From Exobasidium rhododendri (lineage: Eukaryota; Basidiomycota; Exobasidiomycetes; Exobasidiales; Exobasidiaceae): a DNA stretch of 64,000 bases. Position numbers and translations under genes: made by a program. The stretch lies in NCBI GenBank assembly GCA_026210745.1, contig CP110630.1, positions 7,006,001-7,070,000 of the forward strand, given 5' to 3'. Shown here piece by piece: positions 46,382 through 57,247 of this stretch; the first letter of the stretch is position 1; each line of letters opens with the position of its first letter. The notes beneath the pieces are model-generated. The model did no database searches. It was not told the origin of the DNA and was given only the letters and a program-made list of their open reading frames with translations.

Positions 46382-49250
46382 ATGCTCTCCGCTTCGCCTC
46401 GCCTCGACTTGATCATCATACCACTCAAACATGACATGAAGATTCAGAAGCACAAGTGCGACTATCGGGACTGCGACTTCTCCTTCTCCAAGAGCACACA
46501 CCTGGAGCGGCATCAGAGAACACACACCAATCTGCGAGACTTTGGATGCGCTCACTGCCATCAATTCTTTGCGAGAAAGGACAGTCGAGATCGACACGTT
46601 TCCAGATGGCACGCAGCGGAGCATCACAGTAAGAGGCCGATCAAAGAGAGTGGAGTTGAATCTAGAAAGGCCTCCTCGCTCGGCGAACCTGAAGCTGATG
46701 GTGATGAGGCAGGTGCTGGAGAGGGGGGAGTAGGAGAGGGAGGGGAAAGAGAGAGAGAAGGAAGAGGGAGAGGGAGTGGAAGTTCTCTGGCGTTCCAGTG
46801 TACCACAGACAAGGACACTAGGAGCAGCAAAATAGCGACACTGAATAGCATTGAGCTTGATAGGAGCGTCATGAATCAAGCTTCCTCACACGCAGCACCA
46901 TCGACTCACGTTCGCATCGACCCTGCAACAGAAAAGCTGCACGACAACTTTGCCGATGCGACTGGACAGGACACCCTCAACACCTCCGTCGACTGGATGT
47001 CACAATCACGGGATAGTCATGCTTCCTGTTCATCGAATACGCATATGCAGGAAGTCGACAATGTTCCCAGCTTATCACCCTTCTTTGAACCGACGATGGG
47101 GAACATGATGTGGGATTCGATGGAGGCCTCCTTTGCGGCGACGCTGTGTGACCTGCTGCAGAGCACGGCGAGCAACGATGGGAATGGACAGCAAGAGGAG
47201 CTCTACTCGCCTGTCTCTTTTGCGATCAAGTGTGGGTACTCTTTATTATGGACACTGTCGCTTCTTATTGACAATTCTTCCTCTTCCTCCTTGATACTGT
47301 TCAGACGCCCAGGAGGAGCAGCAGCGGCAGCAACAGCAACAGCAACATCATCCACAGCCACTACAACACGCATCAGACTCATTGAGCATACATCCACCAC
47401 TCGCCCTGCCCAATGCGCAACATTCCTCGCCACAACTCGACCGAGGAGTAGGCAAGCACTTCAAGGGAACCATGACGCCGCAAGAGCAGACGATCGACGC
47501 AGTGGCCGAATGGATGAGCGCAGAGGTGCATCGACTGGTGGCCAGCATCAAATTGCCAAGGGGGACGGATCGCGACTTTACGCAGTCCTGTCTCTGGCTC
47601 TACCAACGCAACGTGCACCCTCTCCTACCCTTTTGGCCCTCACAGACCCCTCGAAAAGAGTATGCCTCACGCCCGGCGCTGGTGATGAACCTGATCGCAC
47701 TGGGCTCCATCTGGCATGAAGACGAGAGCGTGAAGCTGAAGGGGCAAGAGCTGTGGAAGTTCACGCTGCGCCTGTTCTGGTCGAAGGGGTCTCCCCTGGT
47801 ACAGACGGATGAGAACGTGAGCATTCTCGTGTCGACCCTCCTGGCGGGGCACACGTTTGTCCTGCGATCCAAGTACAAGGTGGTCCACGACATGGGCCGT
47901 CATGCGTGGATGTTCGCCCACTCTTTTGCGCGTGAACGGGGCTGGAGGCGGCTGGATGAGAGCCTGCCTGCGTTGCTGTCATCGACAAAGATCAAGCAGA
48001 TGGACATGCTGCATGCCTGGAGGCGGTGGAAGAGCGACCAAGAGAAGATTCGCATGATCCTCCATCTCGGCATCTACGACAGTCAACACGCTCAGAGTCT
48101 GCAGATAGCGCCTACCTTGCAACAGACGGTGGCCGACTCGCCTCTTCCTGCCCCGGACGATCTGGTCGAGGTGAAGGGCGTCGAGGAGTGGTGGAGTGCG
48201 TGTCGCAGGTATCAACACAACAGGCCTCCTCCCTCGCTGATGGGTGATGTATGCGCCCGTCTCTATTCTCCGCCTGCTGATGCCGTTCGTCACGATGAAG
48301 GGTGCGTCACCGACTTGGCGCTGCTGTCTCTGCTCGAGATGATCCACTCCTCGTGGTACATGCAAACATCGACACGGTCGTACTGTCAGCCTCTGCGGCC
48401 AAGCAACGAGCCTCATTTACAGGCGCTGCTCAGTTGGTGTAAACTCAAGCAGGCAAGTCGTCGTGACGGGGAGACGAGGAAGGATGTTCACTGCACAGAG
48501 ATACGCTGGCATGCCATTCACATGAGCATCTGCAAGGTGCAGGTGGACATTGTGGGACACTTACGGAGCAGAGTCAAGCACTTTTCCAACCCATCCGGTG
48601 GCGGTCTTCTCCACCCTGTCTATCCATCCTCCACAGCAGAAAAGAGGACTTTGCTGCCTGTCGCTGAGTGGGCTCGCCTTCCTGTCGCGAGGAGGGCATT
48701 GTTCCATGCTGGTGCCGTCTTTGCCTTGTTCGGATCTCTTCCTCGTTCTGCGCCGTGTCCAGTCCATGTAGCGCAAGCTGTCTACGATGCTGCTCTTCTC
48801 CTTGTCGCTGTTGCTGACGTGTGGAAGCAGTACATGAGAGAGGCGTCCACGGCGAGACTCGCTTCTACTAGGCTCTTGGAGCTGGTTCAGGTGCCTCTTG
48901 CAGCAGATCTACACCTTCTCGCCACCGTCGGGCTGGAGGAAGAAGAAGGAGGAGGAGGAGGAGGAGGAGGAGGAGGAGTGGGTGACGACCTCTCGCTGTT
49001 GCAGTCCGGCACCGTCTCTTCTTCATCGTCGTCCTCTGCTGCCTACACCACCTGCCTCGCCGCCAGACACTGGATACAAACTGGCTCGATCGGCAGCCTC
49101 ACATGGGAGAATTTGCGCTTGGATGATCTTGACAACCTGCTTCGAGCGATCATGTCCAGCGTGGAAGACAATCGACTCGCGTGGTCCTTCCAACAAGATT
49201 GTCTGGCACTGCTTCACATGAATGCGCGATATCTGCGCGGGCTGAAGTGA
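46382..49250 (+). CDS. C2H2 zinc-finger transcription factor with fungal-specific regulatory domain
   Basis: Exons 46382-47231 and 47305-49250, 931 aa. Two N-terminal C2H2 fingers: C26, C31, H44, H48 and C56, C59, H72, H77. A Gly/Glu-rich linker, a Gln run (about 288-300) and a Ser/Thr region follow. The large C-terminal half (about 340-930), starting with LVASIKLPRGTDRDFTQSCLWLYQRNVHPLLPFWPSQTP, is the fungal-specific transcription factor region found in C2H2 regulators. A poly-Gly run lies near 830-840. The start at 46382 is the first in-frame ATG; 46436 is an alternative. The position between the amidohydrolase and the ring-cleavage genes suggests it controls them. Confidence 0.85.
48936..48979. 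repeat. Trinucleotide repeat coding for Glu/Gly run
   Basis: A (gaa/gga/gag)n run within the regulator gene. In frame it encodes Glu then about ten Gly residues. Likely length-variable. Confidence 0.75.
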
Positions 49251-49376
49251 GGAACAAGCTTATAGAAGGAGGAGATCGTGATGATGTAGTAGCAGCAGCA
49301 GCAACGTGTATGTGTAATTTTGATATATGACTCAAATTGTAAAGGAGAGAATGTGCGAGAAGTGGAAGGCTACAGG

Positions 49377-50438
49377 TCAGGTCTCGTACTCGATTGTGTT
49401 GACGAGACTTCCGATGGGACCGTCGTGCGTGACGATGAACGTGTCGCCTTCCTTCATCAATTCTCGGGGGGAGCGGAACCAACCGATGCCGCTAGGGGTG
49501 CCCAGAAGGATGACTGAGCCGGCAGGCAGTGTCGTTCCCGACGACAGGTAGGAGATCAGCTTGGACACGTTGAAGATGTGGTCGCTGCGAGAGGAAGAGG
49601 AAGGGGAAGAGGGAAACGTGATCAGTATTGATAGGGAAGAAGCGTGCGTGCGTACTACGCTCTCTCTCTCTTTTCTCTGCCTCACTTGGTGTTGCTTTCC
49701 TGCATGACTTTCCCATTGAGGGTGCCGCGAAAGTTGACGTTGAATGGGTCAAATTCGGAAGGTCGTACCAGCACTGGGCCAATCGGGCACGTATTGTCGA
49801 GTCCCTTTCCAAAGCACCATTGTGTCTGGTTGAGCTGGTGGTGTCTTGCACTGACGTCGTTGGAGGAAGTGAAGCTGCACAACAGGGATAGACGGGGCTC
49901 AGTACTGGACTAGTGTGAGAAGAAGAGAACGCAGACAGGATACTCACCCCAACACATGGCTTAAGGCGTCCTTCTCCGATACATCCTTGGTGTCCTTTGA
50001 CAGGACGACGGCCAGCTCCGACTCAAAGTCGAGCTGCTCTGCCTCTCCTTCCTTGGCAAACTTGGGGATGAGCAGCTTTCCCGGTCCCGCCAGCGCATTG
50101 GCACCCTTCATGAACATCACCGGCACTTCGGGCATCTTCATCTTTGCCTCCTCGACGTGGCCTTTGAAGTTGATGCCGATGCATCGGATCGCACCGGGCG
50201 CCGTTTGACGGGACACGGGCGACAACAGTTGATCAATATGCAACACCTTCGACTTGTTCACTTGGCCGGTGAAGGGGTCTGGCGTGATCTCGTATGCCTT
50301 GACCTCTTCGCCGCGATGCAGCGCCAGTCCAATGTCGACGTTGTCCTGCGTCGGCTGGCCGTAGTGCACCTTGCCGTCCTCCTTGGCGATGAAGCGTGCC
50401 AGCCTGGTCCAGTTCAGTGCGGCGACTCTGCTCGACAT
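49377..50438 (-). CDS. Fumarylacetoacetate hydrolase-family protein (acylpyruvate hydrolase-like)
   Basis: Exons 50438-49948, 49874-49686 and 49584-49377, 295 aa. Family blocks: IRCIGINFKGHVEEAK, PVMFMKGANALAGPG, the metal-binding DFESELAVVLSKD (E and E/D ligands), GFTSSNDVSARHHQ, QWCFGKGLDNTCPIGP and LPAGSVILLGTPSGIGWFR. The FAH fold hydrolyses C-C bonds of 2,4-diketo acids (acylpyruvates) or isomerises/hydrates products of extradiol ring cleavage. In this cluster it would process the ring-fission product. No targeting signal evident. Confidence 0.9.
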
Positions 50439-50874
50439 TGTTCGTTCTGTCGAGGATGATTCAATTGTGTGTGTAAGAAGGAGAGAGAGAGAAGAAGACC
50501 GGCTACCTAGAGAATTAAAGAGGCTCGGATATAGAAAAGGCGTGGAAGATGGAATCCAACTCTAAGCGCGATCTCGGTGGCGTCTCCTTCCTACTTCAGC
50601 AGGGGCCTCGGGGCGTGGGGGGGTGGGGTAAAATCGAACTTGAGTAAAAGGTGGCAACCGGTCCAACACCAAAAAGTCGAAAGGAAAAAGTCAAGCGAGT
50701 CAGTATATTTTTCCGGTGGAGGCTTTGATATTTGTGTACAATCCAGATGAGCAGACTTTAGAAGAAAGTGTCTCTTATGTATTATCATTAGTTTCTACAT
50801 GCTGGGGTCACAGAGAAGTCTTATGATGCGGAAGGTCTTTTGATGGGGGAGAATAATCACCACGTCTACGTAGT
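50439..50874. other. Intergenic region
   Basis: 436 bp between the FAH gene (5' end) and the hydroxylase gene (3' end), both on the minus strand, with AT-rich stretches near 50690-50800. It should hold the FAH promoter. No gene seen. Confidence 0.5.
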
Positions 50875-52916
50875 CTACACAGAGAAAGCGAGCGTGGCGG
50901 GAAGCGTGTCTATGGCGGACTCCAGACCCTTCACCCCGTTGCAGAAAGCGTAGGTGTAGCTGTCTGGCCGCACAAGCGCTATCGTACTCTCTCCATTCTT
51001 GTGGAAGAATTCGCAATACTGGCCGGAAGCGTCTGCTGCCTCTGTGATGTTGTAGAAGGATGGCTGTAGTCGACGCAGCGTTGCTGCACTGGTGGAGGAC
51101 AACTGGTCAAGACTCGTGTCGGCGTTGTAGGTGAGGACCCGCCATGCCGCTCCATCCACCATACTGTCGAGCAGCTTCTCCGTATTCGTCGCTTCATCTA
51201 TCAGTCTATACTGTGGGAACAAGAAACCGCCGTGTTGATCTGGTAGGAATGCGCCTGGCAGTCCGAGCTGAACTTCCATCAACGGCTCAGGCTTCTCGCC
51301 CGAATCCACGTACTTCTTTCGCATTTTGTCTTGCTGCAGAGGGTCAAGAGACGTCAGCCAGAGTCTTCGACCTCCCCTTTCTTACTTGATGCACCCACCA
51401 TCACTTTGGCCTTGCTGGGATTCGTTTCGCACAGGGGAATGCCTACCTGGATGGCGATGTCCGTCATGGCTTCCACATGAGCTCGTCGCTCTGTCGTGTA
51501 TGTCTGCATGAGCTGAGGGCCACTGACGCCCCGCTGAATCATCGACAGGCGCCAGGAGATGGCAATGGCGTCCCTCAGCCCGGAATTCAGGCCCTGACCG
51601 ATGAACGGCGGCATGCAGTGTGCACTATAGACGTAGCAGTGTGAGTCATCACTTCACTGTTGTGTATGATATTGAGACCACTCACGCATCACCGGCGATC
51701 AAGGTGCGGTCGTCGTTCCAGTACGTCGTGGCGCTGTAAAACAAAAGAGAAGAGTGAGACACATCGGCTTCAATATACAATAGTCAGAACACACACTCAC
51801 TTCAACGCTCTGAATGTGTACATGGCCGATCGCTCGATCTCCGAATTGGACGGTGTGAGGCCAAACGTGGAAAGCAGGCTCCAGACCATTTCAGCACTGC
51901 GGAGAAGATCCGATTCTTCGTGTGGCAGCTTCATAAACTCGAAACGACGACGACCGAGTGCTTGTCCGAGGATTGTGGTGGGGCGTGCTGGATCGCAGTA
52001 TTGAGACCAGGGCATGACTTGCGGCAGGTCATGGTCCGTGAGCTGGAGAGATTTTTACTTTTTCAGCGAAGAGCTCCACATCAAAGCAGGCTTTCATCAG
52101 TATAAGGGATGCAGGACTCACCGCATCGACGACGAGCCACTCGTACTGGAAGCCCTTGTCGATCATGTCGATGCCCAGTCCCTTCCTCACCGCACTGTTC
52201 GCTCCATCTGCACCAATGAGCCAGCGTGAGCGCACTCGAGCGGACGTCTCAAAGACGGGAAACGCACTCGAATCCTTGGTGGCAGATCGGGCAAAGTGGC
52301 TGCTTATCGTGTCGTCGGGAGAAGAAGCTTCTTCTTCTGCGTGCTGAAAGTTCCAGTTCCGGAAGATAGGGATGCCTCGCGAGTGGCAGTGGAGCGCAAG
52401 GGCGGTCTCAAAGGTGGGCTGGTTCATGACGTTCATGGCGCAGTGTCCGCTCGATCCATGCTCGTTCATGCGGAACTTGCCCAGCGTTCCTGTGAGTCAA
52501 CAAGAAGGGGGAGAGCATCCGTCAGTGTCCCTTTCCATCGTCACTAAGCACGCATGCAAGATACGGGGCTCACCATGCGTCGGACTCTTCCAGTCAAACG
52601 TCTTGCTCTCTTCCGATCCCGACCCCTGCACGACGTAGTCGGAAACGAGCGACCCCAACTCCGCCACAAGAAACTCGCGCAGAATCTCGTCGCTGAAGAT
52701 GACCGCTCTTGGTAAGGGGTAGATGGAGATCTGCTTCTCGTACACTTGCACCGATAGTCCTTGCCTCGACAGGAGCAGCGCTGTGAACATGCCCACGATG
52801 CCGCCGCCGACGATGCATACATCGCATTGGCGCTCGAGCGTGTTGCGCGTTGCTGCTGCTGCTGCTGCTGCTGCTGAGTGGCCGTTGGTGTATGGTCTGG
52901 TCGTTGTGCCTGTCAT
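50875..52916 (-). CDS. FAD-dependent aromatic hydroxylase, MhpA/phenol-hydroxylase-like
   Basis: Six exons: 52916-52574, 52489-52122, 52042-51801, 51733-51686, 51624-51399, 51333-50875, 561 aa. A short Ala-run tail precedes the FAD-binding Rossmann motif CIVGGGIVGMFTALLLSRQG. Motif YPLPRAVIFSDEILR resembles 3-(3-hydroxyphenyl)propionate hydroxylase (MhpA). RWLIGADGANSAVRKGLG carries the DG motif, and [22 protein letters not shown] the second FAD motif. Such flavoproteins use NAD(P)H and O2 to hydroxylate phenols ortho to OH, giving the catechol substrate of the adjacent extradiol dioxygenase. Five introns all keep frame. Confidence 0.9.
52851..52875. repeat. (ctg)n triplet repeat coding for an Ala run
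   Basis: Encodes eight Ala residues near the N-terminus of the hydroxylase (minus strand). Confidence 0.8.
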
Positions 52917-53316
52917 GATGCCGAGCGCTTCGACGATATTGCTGCTGAAGGAGCCTTTCTACTTTACGACATGGACAGGACAGTGTCCTATTATATCATC
53001 GAGCGTCCGTCTGGGAATTTCGTTATGCGGGGGAGGGGGGCGAATGAGATTTGCTGGTGGTAACCTGCATAATTTATAATCATCAATGTGGTGGTACTGA
53101 TCTATATACAAGTTGAAGGTTAGCGCCTTTTGCCAACTAAAAGGGAAGGAGTAGAAGAAGTAAAGGAGAAGGGGTGGAGGGGTCGTGCGGGGGGGCTACT
53201 ACTCGAGATATAAAGTTTCCAGATCGCGGCCTATTAATAACGTCTCTCCTTTCTTTCCTTTCTCTCTCTCCCACCTTCTCCTACTCCTTTACACTGCGAA
53301 TAGGGACCGACGAGCA
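52917..53316. promoter_or_regulatory. Divergent promoter: hydroxylase / extradiol dioxygenase
   Basis: 400 bp between divergent start codons. A TATAAAG at 53209-53215 lies about 102 bp before the dioxygenase start, and an inverted TATAAT at about 52990-52995 lies about 75 bp before the hydroxylase start. The arrangement suggests joint expression of consecutive pathway steps. Confidence 0.55.
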
Positions 53317-54371
53317 ATGACTGTGCCCAGCAAGATCCACATCGCCAGTCTTGCACATATAGTGGTGGGTGACGTTGTCTCTTGTTCCTGATGATCACTG
53401 CGCTGACTTGGACCCCCTTGCGCTAACGTGATCCGCAGTACGGACACACCGACCTGGAGAAGACGAAGCAGTTCCTCCTGGACTTTGGCCTGTACCACGT
53501 AGAGTTTGAGCGAGAGGCTGGCGCCGTCGACCCGCTTGGTGAGGTGGTCCACTTCTTTCGCGGGTACGGCACCCAGCCCTACCTGTATGTCTCTGTGCAG
53601 ACGGAGAAGCCGGAGTTCTTAGGAGGTACGTGGGCAGTCGCCTCGGAGGACGACATCCATGTCGCCAGCAAGATGGAGGGTGCCTCCAAGGTGATCGACT
53701 TGAAGGGAATTCGACCAGGAGGCGGCAAGTCGGTGACAATCAGAGACCCGGATGGATACCTGGTCAATCTAATCCACGGATCGGCCCTATCGGAACCCCT
53801 CCCCCACCCTACTAAGCTGCTCATCAACTATGAGCATGAAAAACCACGCACAGTCAACAAGTTTCAACGCTTAAAAGAAGGTCCTTGTCCCGTGCACATG
53901 CTTGGCCACTTTGGACAGTCTGTCAGCGACTTTGACCGATCGTTCAAGTGGTACACTACCACGTTCAATCTTGTGGCGAGCGACATCCTCGTAAGCGACG
54001 ATGGGGATGATGTAGGCGCATTCTGCCACATCGATCTGGGAAAGACACCTACGCCGCATCACTCGTTCTTCTTCCTGAAGATGCCCAAGATTCACGTCCA
54101 TCACTGCTCGTTTGAGGTGCACGATGCCGATTCGCAATTCATGGGTCACGAGCACTTGAAGAAGCAAGGATACGAACTTTGCTGGGGAGTGGGTCGACAC
54201 ATTCTTGGTTCGCAAATCTTCGACTACTGGTTCGGCACGGACAACTTCATGATCGAACACTACTGCGACTCTGACTACGTCAACGAGGACACGCCGACGG
54301 GACGACTGCCGGCAAGGGACGAAGCGCTCGCTGTCTGGGGTCCGGATGTTCCTGAATCGTTTTTGACTTGA
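53317..54371 (+). CDS. Extradiol ring-cleavage dioxygenase (vicinal oxygen chelate family)
   Basis: Exons 53317-53364 and 53439-54371, 326 aa. Two VOC modules: the N-terminal module (about 10-120, GHTDLEKTKQFLLDFGLY...) and the catalytic module from about 165. Metal ligands are probably H173 (LGHFGQSVSDFDRSFKWY), H237 or H238 (VHHCSFEV) and E289 (FMIEHYCD), the 2-His-1-Glu triad of catechol 2,3-dioxygenase-type enzymes. They open catechols next to the diol using Fe(II) or Mn(II) and O2. The gene is divergent from the FAD hydroxylase. Extradiol enzymes of this kind are less usual in fungi than intradiol ones. Confidence 0.88.
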
Positions 54372-54484
54372 GCAAGAGTCAAAAGAATGGCACTACTTCT
54401 TATAATATCGCCTAGTAGATGAAATTAATACTATTAAACGGGACAGGGAGATTCAATTAGAGAGGAGATGAAGGGATAATTTAT

Positions 54485-55025
54485 TTAACAGAACTGAATG
54501 TAGATGCTGGATCCTGCGCCTTGGACTTGACGTTGGGCCGTGTAGTCGGTCGAGCTGTAGAAAGCTTCGTCTGTGCCGCAGTTTGCATTCTGGCAAGAGG
54601 CGCTGACTTCGTTGTTGTTCATGTTGAACTGGGCAGGGTGGTCGAATACGTGGGGGGAGATCAGGGTAATGTCGGCCGAAGAAGTGCCGTCGACGAGGGT
54701 GAACTCGACGGAGGTGCAGCCCTGTCCGTTGATGTCAGCACAGGCTTGCGCGATTCCACCGTCAACGTCGCCGTTGAAGCTGTACGTTCCAGCGCCGTAG
54801 TTGCCAATTCCAGGTAGTTGCATGGTGGTGGTAGTGCCACAGTTGTTGACGAGCTGTTCATCGAGGAGTAAAGAGAGAGAGAAGAGAAAGAAGAGTCAGC
54901 GTGACGAATCGTTGTTCCTCGCATTGTCTCTTGGCGCTCACCTGGATGGAGTGCGTCGAGGCGGCGACTTGGGAGACCATGACGGCAGCAGCCACTACAA
55001 CGGCAGAGAGACGAGCGAAGACCAT
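54485..55025 (-). CDS. Small secreted cysteine-containing protein
   Basis: Exons 55025-54942 and 54853-54485, 150 aa. Signal peptide 1-22. The mature protein begins THSIQLVNNCGTTTTMQLPGIG and contains Cys residues in TNCG-like, ACADINGQGC and CQNANC contexts. The NNCG...P...G...YSF...GG layout resembles the small thaumatin-like or glycopeptide-type secreted proteins of basidiomycetes. Role unknown; possible wall- or host-interaction protein. The first intron boundary keeps phase. Confidence 0.7.
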
Positions 55026-56395
55026 TTTTGGAATATGTGGGATTGAGGAGGAGGGTGGTTAAAAAGGCTGGTAGAAAGCGAGAAGTGTAGGAGAGATGTG
55101 TGTGAAGAGAGGAGCAGGTTGCTTTGATGGGGAGTGAGAAAGGGTGAGAAGTCAAAAACATCGCTTCTTAAGTACCTTCACCTTTAACTCGCTGAGCTCT
55201 GCTACACATCATCGTACAGCGATGCGACGTAACTCCTCTGAACCTCCTCTCTTCTTCCGTATGAAACGATGACAGAGTAGCCATTTCAAACTTACGCCCA
55301 GTGGGCCCGCACGAAGTACTTCTGAAACATGCAACAAGCTAGACTGCCAAAAGGCAAGGACTCTAGCAAGGACAGAGTGCGGACCCGAGCAACTCTCACA
55401 CGGATAAAGTGAAAAGTTGAAATGCAACTCGCCCGTATTGCATAATGAGTATCCCCACTTCTTCCTGGCCACTAGCATGGGAGTAGCGTAGACGAAACGT
55501 TCGTTCTCGCAGGTCGTGGGCGTCGTCACGACTCGGCAAAGCATCCGTCCACGTATGAAAGATACAGACGATGCCGAGAAAGACGTCCTTTCTTTTCACG
55601 GGCGGTACCGCAACGTATGCACGACATCATCGTCGCTGCGGTGTGCCCTTTTAGCTCATGCTTCGTCCTTCTTAGACCCTTTGATTACCCTTCGGGGGTA
55701 GGCGCACTTAGTACCTTACCCGGCGGCTAGAAGGGAGTTAGATTAAAAGTGAGAGAGAGAAATACCATGCGGTTTTCGAGAAACGTGCCTGCCTTTTGCT
55801 CGTCCTTTTTTTCGGTTAAACAAGCACTTTCGACGCCGGAGACTAGCAGCGGACAAAAAGGGGCATACACGAGATAAGAAGGTATTGTAAATCCATTCTA
55901 TACACCGCGATTCTATTTTGTTTCACATTCTACACTAAGTCGCCCCTTAGCGCCGATCACATAGTACATGGGCGTCGTTTTAGCTTGGATTTTAATTTGT
56001 CCGACTAAGGGTCGAGAGGGCGCTTGTTCTTGCCTTGCATCTTCCCTTCACATGCCCTATACTCGTCGGCATCAATGAGCGTGCTAGCGTGGAAAGTAGC
56101 CCTTTGCGCCCTTATTCCGCCTCGATTTCCTTCCGGTAGATTCGCCGATGGAGCACTTACTCTCTTCATTCACAAGCATACGCACTATTTTTTGGCAACG
56201 TTTTCACTCTGCAGTCGATTGTCACACTTCTTGACCACCACATGAGCAGCTCAGTACAATACGCCGAATAGGTGATATAAGAAGGGGACACACAAGCTAT
56301 TCGCACTTTTTGCATCCCACACTTCCTCTGCTTCGTAGCTCCTTCAGTTGATACCGCATCCCTCTCCTTCCACATCTCCTCCACTCTTTGACACA
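55026..56395. other. Intergenic region
   Basis: 1,370 bp between two secreted-protein genes. Only short unsupported frames on both strands. A TATA-like box of the thaumatin gene is at 56276. No tRNA, rRNA or repeat recognised with confidence. Confidence 0.45.
56276..56281 (+). promoter_or_regulatory. TATA-like box of the thaumatin-like gene
   Basis: TATAAG lies about 120 bp before the ATG at 56396. By position only. Confidence 0.4.
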
Positions 56396-57090
56396 ATGAT
56401 CAGCCTTCGAATTGCCCTCCCTCTCCTTGCTGCCTTGGCTTGTGTGTCAGCATACGACATCCACTTTCAAAACGACTGCTCCTACACCGTCTGGGCTGCC
56501 GTTGGAAAGGCTCCTAATGGAGTGCCTGACGATTCCGTCGCATTCGGTAATGAGATCGGCCCTGGAGGATCGGCAGACTTTGGTGTAGATGACAGTGAGA
56601 CAGGTATCCGAGCTTGGGGTCGAACTGGCTGCGACAGGTGAGCAACCGAGGGGAGTTCTCTGTGTCGTCATTGCCACACATGCTGACAATTCCATATGTT
56701 TGACTTAATCTGAATTAGCACCGGCGCCAACTGTCAAACAGGAGCTTGCAACGGAGGTCTGGTGTGCACGGATGCCGGTATCACTGCTGCAGCCCTCTTC
56801 TCTGAAATCGGACTAGGTACCGATGGAAATGAGTACTGGGACCGTGAGTTTCACCTTGAAGATCCATTTTTGATGTTCCGACCACTCATCTGCTTTGCTC
56901 TTGATATACAGTCTCCTACGTCGGTGGATCGATCAACATCCCCGCCAGATTCACCGGTCCAGATGGGCAGCAAGTCTACTGCGCCGTCGGCGACTGCCCC
57001 GACACGCAAGCCTTTTCGGAATCAGACGACTACGGTGCTTTGCGTAATTCTCCCCAAGGAGGCACCTACACACACGCCTTCTGTGGATGA
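56396..57090 (+). CDS. Thaumatin/osmotin-like secreted protein
   Basis: Exons 56396-56637, 56719-56843 and 56912-57090, 181 aa. Signal peptide 1-19 (cleavage after VSA). The mature protein reads YDIHFQNDCSYTVWAAVGKAPNG, GIRAWGRTGCDRSTGANCQTGACNGGLVC, and ends QVYCAVGDCPDTQAFSESDDYGALRNSPQGGTYTHAFCG. The Cys-rich GCD/ANCQTGxCGG core with FxNxCxYTVWA start is thaumatin-like. Fungal members have been linked to beta-glucan binding, but activity is unproven here. Length is close to the small thaumatin-like form. Confidence 0.85.
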
Positions 57091-57172
57091 TGCAGCTCGC
57101 TTCCTCTTTCCTTTCATGTTTCTACAATTACTATGGCTCCATTAATATGATTCTATTAGAATACAAGATTAT

Positions 57173-57247
57173 AAATTAAACAAGAGTGTGGTAAGATCAT
57201 GGATACTAAATTAAACAAGAGTGTGGTGTAAGATCATCATGGATACT
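57173..57247. repeat. Tandem duplication spanning the stop codon of the downstream gene
   Basis: Copy 1 (57173-57207, 35 bp) and copy 2 (57208-57247, 40 bp) lie head to tail. They differ by small insertions (GT and CAT). Copy 2 contains the last codons and stop (TGA, 57237-57239) of the secreted hydrolase gene on the minus strand; copy 1 lies just beyond it. Confidence 0.85.

Noticed and set aside
55026-56395. Possible rRNA or tRNA-like sequences in the gap
   Set aside because: No convincing cloverleaf or conserved rRNA block could be read by eye.
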